From NCBI GenBank assembly GCA_007122745.1, contig SKTA01000091.1, positions 1-19,761 of the forward strand: 19,761 nt of DNA. Reading direction: 5' to 3'. Both the position numbers and the translations under genes were made by a program. This DNA is from Bacteroidales bacterium (GTDB lineage Bacteria; Bacteroidota; Bacteroidia; Bacteroidales; UBA7960). The first letter of the stretch is position 1. Every line of letters begins with the position of its first letter. This document shows positions 1 to 6,187 of this stretch, one piece after another. The notes beneath the pieces are model-generated. The model did not search any database. It saw nothing but the letters and a program-made list of their open reading frames with translations, and was not told where the DNA came from.

Positions 1-89
1 CCATCAACCATCAACCATCAACCATCAACCATCAACCATCAACCATCAACCATCAACCATCAACCATCAACCATCAACCATCAACCATC
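1..89. repeat. Heptamer tandem array (CCATCAA), at least 12.7 copies
   Basis: Twelve perfect copies of CCATCAA begin at base 1, followed by a partial CCATC that ends at 89. The array starts at the window edge, so the true copy number may be higher. A period of 7 cannot keep a reading frame, and no ORF crosses the array, so it is intergenic. It lies about 60 bp upstream of the candidate rlmN promoter. Related CCAATCAACC-like sequence recurs in other intergenic regions of this window. Confidence 0.97.
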
Positions 90-147
90 TAAACAATTAA
101 AAACATAAACAATAAACATTCATTCAGGAAAATCGGAAATGAATCTT

Positions 148-155
148 TATTTTTG
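148..155 (+). promoter_or_regulatory. Candidate -7 box for rlmN (TATTTTTG)
   Basis: TATTTTTG matches the Bacteroidota -7 consensus TAnnTTTG and sits 12 bp before the first rlmN ATG. No TTTG -33 element is present about 20 bp upstream, so this is only a half match. If it is used, the leader would be very short, or translation could begin at the second ATG at 177. Confidence 0.4.
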
Positions 156-167
156 TAATTCTGAGGC

Positions 168-1208
168 ATGAGAAATATGGAAAACAACCAGAAAAAAAAT
201 ATTTACGGTGCGACGCTGAATGAATTGGCTGGGATTGCAGAAAATTATTCCATGCCATCCTATGCAGCAAGGCAAATTGCCGGGTGGCTTTATAAGTATC
301 ATATTGATGACATGGGGCAAATGACCAACATCTCCAAACAGGATAGAAAAAAGCTACAGGACCAATACACAATGGATGTTTCAGACCCGGTTGATGTAGT
401 AGTTTCCTCTGATGGCACAAAAAAATACCTTTTCGACGCGAGCGGAAGGGGAATTATTGAATCGGCATACATTCCGGATGGTGACAGACACACACTTTGT
501 GTTTCATCCCAGCTTGGCTGCAGGATGGGCTGTGGTTTTTGCATGACCGGACGAATGGGGTTTCATGGACAGCTCCATTCAGGAGACATATTAAACCAAA
601 TCAGAAGCATTCCTGAAAGGGATAAGCTCACGAACATTGTGTACATGGGCATGGGTGAACCCTTCGACAATACGGATGAGGTAATCAAAAGCCTGGAGGT
701 GCTGACTTCAGAATGGGGATTTGGAATGAGTCCGAAAAGAATTACGGTATCCACCATTGGTGTGATCCCCGGGATGAAACGTTTCCTGGAGGAAAACAGA
801 TGCAATCTGGCAGTCAGCCTTCATTCCCCTTTCGAGGAAGAGCGCGGGGCACTCATACCGATGAACAAAGCCTATCCGCTGAAAGAGGTCTTGGATGTCA
901 TCAGAAGTTTCCCAAAAGAGAAACAGCGACGCATTTCATTTGAATACATTGTTTTCGGAGGGCTGAATCATTCAACATCACACGTTAAGGAGCTGGCACG
1001 GGTATTGCAGGGGATTGCCTGCAGGATCAACCTGATCCGTTTTCACAGCATCCCGGATGGCAACCTTAAGCCTCCGTCTGAGGCTGAATTGAATCAATTT
1101 AAGGCGTTACTGGAGGCCAAAGGGTTCATCACCATCATCAGAAAGTCGCGCGGACAAGACATAAGTGCGGCCTGTGGCATGCTGGCTAACGAATCGGTTA
1201 AAAAATGA
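168..1208 (+). CDS. rlmN: Dual-specificity 23S rRNA (adenine-2503-C2) methyltransferase RlmN
   Basis: This is a 346-residue radical SAM enzyme that methylates C2 of A2503 in 23S rRNA; family members also methylate A37 of some tRNAs. The radical SAM motif CxxxCxxC is at Cys118, Cys122 and Cys125. Cys111 lies seven residues before the cluster, like the essential Cys118 of the E. coli enzyme. Cys336, in the C-terminal GQDISAACG segment, matches the cysteine that carries the transient methyl group. The MGMGEPF motif (160-166) is the SAM-binding segment of the family. Length is normal. The start at 168 is the first in-frame ATG; an ATG at 177 (MENNQ) is equally plausible. The close relative Cfr methylates C8 of the same base. 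I favour RlmN because the gene is in a housekeeping setting, but the family split cannot be proven by eye. Confidence 0.95.
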   Translation: MRNMENNQKKNIYGATLNELAGIAENYSMPSYAARQIAGWLYKYHIDDMGQMTNISKQDRKKLQDQYTMDVSDPVDVVVSSDGTKKYLFDASGRGIIESAYIPDGDRHTLCVSSQLGCRMGCGFCMTGRMGFHGQLHSGDILNQIRSIPERDKLTNIVYMGMGEPFDNTDEVIKSLEVLTSEWGFGMSPKRITVSTIGVIPGMKRFLEENRCNLAVSLHSPFEEERGALIPMNKAYPLKEVLDVIRSFPKEKQRRISFEYIVFGGLNHSTSHVKELARVLQGIACRINLIRFHSIPDGNLKPPSEAELNQFKALLEAKGFITIIRKSRGQDISAACGMLANESVKK

Positions 1209-1212
1209 CTTT

Positions 1213-2739
1213 ATGACAGTAATTGGAAACATCATAAAAACAACACTGGAGATCGCAGATAAGCTTATCCCGGAAAAGTCTCCCGTTGAGGCTCAGACGG
1301 CAGTGCTTCGACATCTTCTTGAAAAGGCAAGCCAAACCACCTTTGGCCAGCACCATAACTTCAATGCGATCCTCAAGGAGCAAAACCTGCAATCGGCCTT
1401 TGCCTCGGCAGTTCCATATCATGATTATGATTTAATAAACAAACGTTGGTGGCAGCAGCAAAGACTGGAAGGGTTAAAGGATCACACATGGCCGGGATCA
1501 ACCGAATATTATGCATTAAGCGCCGGTACAACCGGTAAAAACAGCAAAAGGATACCTGTTACTGAGGAGATGCTTGAGGCGATAAGAAAAACGAGTATTC
1601 TCCAGGTTCTCAGTGCATCTAACTTTAATTTTCCATCTGAATTTTTCGAGAAGGAGATCATGATGCTGGGGAGCAGCTCACGACTCAAAAAGCAAAAACG
1701 CTGGAAAGAGGGGGAAATAAGCGGCATATCAGCATCAAACATTCCACATTGGTTCGAGCGGTTTTACAGGCCGGGCAAACAAATTGCATCCATAACCGAC
1801 TGGGACAAACGTGTGGAAGCGATCGCGCAAAATGCCAAACAATGGGATATCGGGGCCCTGGCAGGGATACCATCATGGAATGAACTGATGCTAAAACGTT
1901 TAATAGAATACCACAAGGTCAAAAACATACACGAAATCTGGCCTAATCTTTATGCATTTATTTCGGGAGGCGTGGCTTTTGAACCCTACAGAAAATCGTT
2001 TGAAAAGCTCCTTGACAGGCCTATAACAATCATGGATACCTATCTTGCCTCTGAAGGGTTTCTTGCCTACCAGGCTCGACCCAATAGAGAGATGGCCATG
2101 AAACTGTCGACCAACAGTGGAATTTATTTCGAATTCGTCCCTTTTACCGAAAACCACATTGACGAGCTGGGCAGTGTGCATCAGGATGCCAAATCGGTTG
2201 GTTTGGAGGAGGTGCAGGAGGACACCGATTACGTCATCATCATCAGCACCGTTTCCGGAACATGGCGATACATCATTGGAGATACCATACGGTTCATAGA
2301 CAAAGACCAGGCAGAGATTATCATTACAGGGCGCACAAAACATTTCCTGAATGTTGTTGGTTCACAACTTTCCGTTATCCAGATGAACAAGGCCATGAAG
2401 TCCATGGAACAACAGTTCGGAATGTCCATTCCCGAGTTTACCGTTGCTGCAGTAAGGGAAAACAACGAGTATCTGCATCACTGGTACATAGGTTCAGATA
2501 AAAAGACCGATACGCAAAAGTTTTCCCGGGCGCTCGACCGCCACCTCCAACAAATGAACAAGGCTTATAAAATGGCCCGTTCGAAAGCCCTAAAGGATGT
2601 TCGGGTAAGCATCACCTCTCCCGGCACATTTCACGCCTGGATTGAAAAACACAAATCCAAAGGGGGGCAGGTAAAAGTACCACGTGTCATGAAAGAATCA
2701 GACTTCCTGGAGTGGCATGCATTTGCAAAAAATCAATAA
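1213..2739 (+). CDS. GH3 auxin-responsive-promoter family protein (ANL-type adenylating enzyme)
   Basis: The protein has 508 residues and belongs to the GH3 family, whose plant members adenylate an acyl acid and conjugate it to an amino acid. Bacterial members are widespread in Bacteroidota, but their substrates are mostly unknown. The ATP-binding loop of the adenylate-forming superfamily is visible as SAGTTGKNSKR (103-113). Further GH3-like blocks are FISGGVAFEPYR, DTYLASEGF, YIIGDTIRF and GRTKHFLN. The start at 1213 was chosen over an upstream ATG at 1165 because the latter lies inside rlmN. The chosen start leaves only 4 bp after the rlmN stop, so the two genes are probably co-transcribed. 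No signal peptide or membrane segment is seen, so the protein is predicted to be cytoplasmic. Family is fairly certain; substrate is unknown. Confidence 0.88.
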   Translation: MTVIGNIIKTTLEIADKLIPEKSPVEAQTAVLRHLLEKASQTTFGQHHNFNAILKEQNLQSAFASAVPYHDYDLINKRWWQQQRLEGLKDHTWPGSTEYYALSAGTTGKNSKRIPVTEEMLEAIRKTSILQVLSASNFNFPSEFFEKEIMMLGSSSRLKKQKRWKEGEISGISASNIPHWFERFYRPGKQIASITDWDKRVEAIAQNAKQWDIGALAGIPSWNELMLKRLIEYHKVKNIHEIWPNLYAFISGGVAFEPYRKSFEKLLDRPITIMDTYLASEGFLAYQARPNREMAMKLSTNSGIYFEFVPFTENHIDELGSVHQDAKSVGLEEVQEDTDYVIIISTVSGTWRYIIGDTIRFIDKDQAEIIITGRTKHFLNVVGSQLSVIQMNKAMKSMEQQFGMSIPEFTVAAVRENNEYLHHWYIGSDKKTDTQKFSRALDRHLQQMNKAYKMARSKALKDVRVSITSPGTFHAWIEKHKSKGGQVKVPRVMKESDFLEWHAFAKNQ

Positions 2740-2744
2740 CCGGA

Positions 2745-2768
2745 ATAAGACCGCTTATCAAGTTTTTT
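2745..2768 (+). terminator. Candidate intrinsic terminator after the GH3 gene
   Basis: The inverted repeat ATAAG (2745-2749) and CTTAT (2754-2758) has a 4-base loop and is followed four bases later by a run of six T (2763-2768). It starts 6 bp after the GH3 stop codon. The stem is short and AT-rich, so strength is uncertain, but position and T tract fit a terminator of the rlmN-GH3 unit. Confidence 0.45.
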
Positions 2769-2795
2769 AACCCTATAAGCCTATTTTAATTCATA

Positions 2796-2828
2796 TTTGT
2801 TTGTTTTTATGTTGTAATTGTATAATTT
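2796..2828 (+). promoter_or_regulatory. Candidate promoter for the LytTR pair
   Basis: A -33 TTTG (2796-2799) is followed after 21 bp by TATAATTT (2821-2828), which matches the -7 consensus TAnnTTTG except for the final G. It lies 34 bp before the ATG of the first LytTR gene, in an AT-rich stretch between a candidate terminator and the gene. Confidence 0.4.
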
Positions 2829-2862
2829 TACGACGTATTAACAATAATAAATATGGTTAAGT

Positions 2863-3207
2863 ATGAAAACAATTATCAGGAGAAATGGCTTGTGGGTACG
2901 CAACAAGGAATTGATTCGTTTGGTTCCCTTCAGGGATATATCACACATCCTTCATAGCGATGGACTTACCGAAATACATACCGGTAAGGAATTGTTGAAG
3001 CGGACTCTTATTCCGCTTGGAGGATTGGAACGGCGGGTGCCTGAAACAATCTTTTTCAGAATACACAGAAACTACATCATCAACAGGTTGCATATCAGGC
3101 AATGTGATCCTGACAGCCGTTTTGTTGTATGTGCAGGCGGGAATAAGTTTCCCGTTTCACGCCGTCGCAGAAAGGATTTCCAAAGATTTATCAACCAAAA
3201 TGTGTGA
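2863..3207 (+). CDS. Stand-alone LytTR DNA-binding domain protein (first of two)
   Basis: The 114-residue protein is almost entirely one LytTR domain. LytTR domains bind direct-repeat DNA sites and usually form the output half of LytR/AlgR-type response regulators. The family core is seen as FFRIHRNYIIN (64-74), followed by a basic C-terminal segment, PVSRRRR (97-103), typical of the DNA-contacting end. There is no receiver domain with a phospho-acceptor Asp and no membrane segment. The next gene starts 6 bp downstream and encodes a second LytTR-only protein, so they should form an operon. No histidine kinase lies within the window. Single-domain LytTR proteins are known in Bacteroidota; how this one is controlled is not visible. 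Confidence 0.87.
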   Translation: MKTIIRRNGLWVRNKELIRLVPFRDISHILHSDGLTEIHTGKELLKRTLIPLGGLERRVPETIFFRIHRNYIINRLHIRQCDPDSRFVVCAGGNKFPVSRRRRKDFQRFINQNV

Positions 3208-3213
3208 GGAAAA

Positions 3214-3534
3214 ATGGAGAACAGTAAGTGCATTCAGGATAATATTCCAAAGAAACCAGACATTGATTATTTCTTTTTGTTTAAGGGATTCACTATAATG
3301 GTGATGCAAAACGGTTCCAATGAAGTGGTGGACCTGCCGCTAAACTGCATTGAAAGGTGGTTGAATGATCAGCTGTTTTTCAGGATTCATCGGTCATACC
3401 TGGTAAATTTACGTAGCATCAGGGAACTCAGGATAAGAAACAAGCAGCTGCTGATCCAGATTCGCGGTCATGAGTTGCCGGTTGCACGACGAAAGAAAAA
3501 ACAGTTGCTGGATATGCTGGGGATGGTGAATTAA
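3214..3534 (+). CDS. Stand-alone LytTR DNA-binding domain protein (second of two)
   Basis: This 106-residue LytTR-only protein follows the first after a 6-bp gap. A GAGGA sequence just before the ATG at 3214 could act as a ribosome binding site. The domain core FFRIHRSYLVN (55-65) is nearly the same as that of its neighbour, and the basic end is PVARRKKK (89-96). Outside these blocks the two proteins differ a good deal: residues 1-17 are polar and unrelated, and the first half of the domain is divergent. This suggests an old duplication or separate acquisition and possibly different DNA sites or a heterodimer. No receiver domain or effector pocket is recognisable. The family call is firm; the regulatory target is unknown. 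Confidence 0.85.
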   Translation: MENSKCIQDNIPKKPDIDYFFLFKGFTIMVMQNGSNEVVDLPLNCIERWLNDQLFFRIHRSYLVNLRSIRELRIRNKQLLIQIRGHELPVARRKKKQLLDMLGMVN

Positions 3535-3564
3535 GGGGCTATTTCTTTTATTTTTTCTCACTTT

Positions 3565-3596
3565 TTTGCCTAATCGCAAATATTTACATATATTTA
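3565..3596 (+). promoter_or_regulatory. Candidate promoter for the dCache lipoprotein gene
   Basis: TTTG (3565-3568) and TATATTTA (3589-3596) are separated by 20 bp. This matches the Bacteroidota TTTG/TAnnTTTG arrangement except for the last base. It would give a leader of roughly 105 bases before the ATG at 3711. No convincing riboswitch-like fold is apparent in that leader. Confidence 0.42.
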
Positions 3597-3695
3597 GAGT
3601 GGGAAAAATGTGTGTCTTAGCCTTTCTCAATAAAATCTTGGCCTGCGACAACATAGGATTCCCCCTGGAAACCATTTTTAATAATGAATCTAAAC

Positions 3696-3703
3696 AGGAG
3701 GAG
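3696..3703 (+). promoter_or_regulatory. Strong Shine-Dalgarno that sets the start of the dCache lipoprotein
   Basis: AGGAGGAG lies 7 bp before the ATG at 3711. Such a strong site is unusual for this phylum. It argues for starting at 3711 rather than at the upstream in-frame ATG at 3684, and the shorter form also gives a better-proportioned lipoprotein signal peptide. Confidence 0.7.
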
Positions 3704-3710
3704 TTTAATT

Positions 3711-5312
3711 ATGCTTAAAGGTCTACCCCTGTCCATTTGGCACCTTTTGCCACAAAAGGTATTGTTTATCTGCATGGTATCCTTGCTGATCGGTGCATGT
3801 GCATCAAAGCAGGATATGCGTGAACCTGAATCTGATGTTCAAGCCTATCGGTCAGATCATGCTGAAGCACTCCATTATTTTGACATCGATGCCCGTGCTG
3901 TTGTCGGTACGGGTGCGACAATCATTGAGCGCAATTTATTGCATGCACTCACCTCACTAAGGCTGATTGCAGCAACACCGGCGACAAGAAGCGGAATTTG
4001 GCCAGAGATCATGCCTGCGCTTCAACAACTCAGCAATGTGATTCCCGGTGCAGCATTGTACATACAACCGGATGGAAATTACTACAGCGTGGAACAAGGT
4101 TTTACCGGACTAAATCTTTCAGACAGGCCCTACTTTACCCCGTTGTTTAATGACGTAGAGATCCATGGGGCCTTAATATACAGCCGGTCCACCGGAAAAA
4201 AATCATTGCTTATGGCTGTGCCGTCCATCGAAAACGGAGAGGTGACCGGAGCGGTGGCGCTCTCCATCTTTCTGGATGACTTTCAACAGTTGGTATCCGA
4301 TGCCATGCAACTTGAACCGGAATATCTCTGGTATGTTCTGAATGAAGAAGGCAATACCGTATTGCATCCGAGGGCAGATTTTGTCTTCCTTAATCCTGCA
4401 GAACAAGGCAGCCCGTCAATGATTGAGGCTGTGGAGATGATCACTTCAGGTGATCGGGGATATACTTCCTATAGCTTTGCAGGAAGGAATACGCACATCC
4501 TGTATCAAAAAATCCCTTTAAACAACTGGAGAATGGTGCTGGGCAAGATTGGAGAACCCACCGAAGAGGATTTTCTGCCTGAAGCTTATGAGGTGCTGGC
4601 AGACATCAAATCTATCATCCATAAAAAGCTGAAAAATATGGATAATGATCTCGACAAGATGATACAATCCTTCCAGGGAAAAATCCCTGCAAGGCATATT
4701 GTAAGAAACAGCTTTCAGGAGTTCTACAAAAACAATCCCTATGTGGTCAGTTGTGCACTGATTGACCCGAGTGGCACCATTGTTTATGCTGAGCCTTCCG
4801 ATTTCCATCCCTCTGAAGGAAAAAACATCAGCGACCAGGAAAATTTTTTCATGATGCAGAAAAACAGGGCACCCATGCTTAGCAGCTCTTTTCTTGCCAT
4901 TGAAGGATTTGATGCCGTTAGCCTTCAATACCCACTCATTGATTCCGAGGGTGACTTTCACGGTTCGGTGAGCATCCTGATCAGGCCAGACATTATGGTT
5001 GAAGAACTTGTTGCCCCAATAATTGCAGAAACCTTGTTTGAACCCTGGATTATGGAGCCAGACGGAAGAATTCTCTTTGACAAATCATACGGTGGCACAG
5101 GTAGGATGCTGTACATCGATTATCTTTATGAAGAGATGAGGACATTCAGACAACTGGGTGACAACATTGCCTCGAATAAATCTGGGCAGGGTGACTATGT
5201 CCATCATAAACCTGAAAGCGATGAAAGTGTTGTAAAATTGGCCATATGGGACACCATGGAACTGCACAACACACAGTGGCGCATCATTGTTTCCTATCCG
5301 CCGTATGATTGA
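3711..5312 (+). CDS. Lipoprotein with two tandem dCache-like sensor modules and no transmitter domain
   Basis: The 533-residue protein starts with a lipoprotein signal peptide: a hydrophobic stretch at 17-28 and a lipobox ending LIGAC with the modified Cys at residue 30. The remainder looks like two double-Cache modules. In module 1 (about 65-285) a long helix is followed by LSDRPYFTPLF (136-146), the typical membrane-distal dCache motif, and then by a proximal PAS-like part ending NNWRMVLG (271-278). In module 2 (about 295-533) the equivalents are ISDQENFFMM (373-382) and the C-terminal WRIIVSYP. dCache domains bind small ligands such as amino acids or carboxylates, normally outside the membrane and joined to a kinase or chemoreceptor. 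Here nothing follows them, so it is likely a periplasmic or surface binding protein working through a partner. The ligand is unknown. Confidence 0.8.
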   Translation: MLKGLPLSIWHLLPQKVLFICMVSLLIGACASKQDMREPESDVQAYRSDHAEALHYFDIDARAVVGTGATIIERNLLHALTSLRLIAATPATRSGIWPEIMPALQQLSNVIPGAALYIQPDGNYYSVEQGFTGLNLSDRPYFTPLFNDVEIHGALIYSRSTGKKSLLMAVPSIENGEVTGAVALSIFLDDFQQLVSDAMQLEPEYLWYVLNEEGNTVLHPRADFVFLNPAEQGSPSMIEAVEMITSGDRGYTSYSFAGRNTHILYQKIPLNNWRMVLGKIGEPTEEDFLPEAYEVLADIKSIIHKKLKNMDNDLDKMIQSFQGKIPARHIVRNSFQEFYKNNPYVVSCALIDPSGTIVYAEPSDFHPSEGKNISDQENFFMMQKNRAPMLSSSFLAIEGFDAVSLQYPLIDSEGDFHGSVSILIRPDIMVEELVAPIIAETLFEPWIMEPDGRILFDKSYGGTGRMLYIDYLYEEMRTFRQLGDNIASNKSGQGDYVHHKPESDESVVKLAIWDTMELHNTQWRIIVSYPPYD

Positions 5313-5357
5313 ATGTTTCATGACTGTTGGAAAGGTTTAGTTTAGGCGAAATAAAAT

Positions 5358-6134
5358 ATGAACAGAACACCTGCATTTGTTTTACTGCTGCTTTTTTTTC
5401 TACTGTTACACACATCCTGTTATCGCATCATGTTGACGCGCATTGATACAGCCGGGATGAGCAGAATGCGTGTCGGGGCTCCCGGATTGAGCAACATGGA
5501 ATATGCCAGGAGATTATCTGCCGACGGTTGGCCGGCTGATTCACTCAATACGGCAGCAGCGGTGGGCTACCTCAATGATGACGAAAAAAACCTGATATTG
5601 GCCCACAACCTCGTCAGACATAATCCACAAAAATTTGCTGAGTTATATGTTACAGAATACATTGCCTATTTCCGTGGGAGGGAGTTCCATTATCCAGGGT
5701 TAAGAAAAATCTTGTTGACACGGGAGGGGGCAAGACCGGCAATCGACCTTTATCACCAACTCTTAAGAACAGAGCCGATGGATTTGCTTTATCCCACCCC
5801 GGGCCTGCATAAATCTGCAAGACTTTACATGGATTATTTAATTGAAAATGATGCAAGAGGTCATGACGGTCTGGGTGGAATCGGTTCAAGGGTAAGTCAG
5901 TTTGGCTTATGGAAGACAAAAATAGGAGAAAACATATCCTATGGAAACTTTAGTGCACACGATGCATTGCTTTTCCTGCTTATTGATGACCAGGTAAGGG
6001 ACAGAAGCCATCGCAAGGTAATACTGCTCCCCGAATTCAGGTATGTTGGAACAGCGAAAGGGATGCACCCCTCATTCCCCGCAGGACACAGCTATGTGAT
6101 CAATTATGCAGATTATTTTACGGAACACCAATAA
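5358..6134 (+). CDS. CAP/SCP domain protein, probable lipoprotein
   Basis: The 258-residue product has a very hydrophobic N terminus (7-17) followed by Cys21. The HTSC lipobox is imperfect, so it may be a lipoprotein or an ordinary secreted protein. The CAP (SCP/PR-1-like) domain fills about residues 75-254. It shows HNLVRHNP (83-90) in the first helix, GHDG (168-171), GENISYGN (190-197), SHRKVIL (217-223) and the closing SYVINYADYF. The usual CAP histidines have candidates in His169 and His218. Bacterial CAP proteins are extracytoplasmic; their activities are poorly defined. The gene begins 45 bp after the dCache lipoprotein stop on the same strand, with no obvious terminator between, so co-transcription is likely. 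Confidence 0.82.
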   Translation: MNRTPAFVLLLLFFLLLHTSCYRIMLTRIDTAGMSRMRVGAPGLSNMEYARRLSADGWPADSLNTAAAVGYLNDDEKNLILAHNLVRHNPQKFAELYVTEYIAYFRGREFHYPGLRKILLTREGARPAIDLYHQLLRTEPMDLLYPTPGLHKSARLYMDYLIENDARGHDGLGGIGSRVSQFGLWKTKIGENISYGNFSAHDALLFLLIDDQVRDRSHRKVILLPEFRYVGTAKGMHPSFPAGHSYVINYADYFTEHQ

Positions 6135-6137
6135 AAA

Positions 6138-6170
6138 ATTGAGTCCTTGCTGAATAATCACCTATTTTTG
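6138..6170 (+). promoter_or_regulatory. Candidate promoter for the pullulanase-like gene
   Basis: TATTTTTG (6163-6170) is a full match to the TAnnTTTG -7 element. It is preceded at 21 bp by ATTG (6138-6141), one mismatch from the TTTG -33 element. It sits between the CAP gene stop and the ATG at 6188, so the pullulanase gene can probably be transcribed separately, with a very short leader. Confidence 0.5.
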
Positions 6171-6187
6171 TTGCAAATAAAAAAGCT

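Noticed and set aside
1..89. CRISPR array or coding repeat.
   Set aside because: Units are 7 bp with no spacers, and there is no open frame or cas gene.
168..1208. Cfr antibiotic-resistance methyltransferase.
   Set aside because: The motifs fit both RlmN and Cfr, but the housekeeping context and overall family look favour RlmN; nothing points to resistance.
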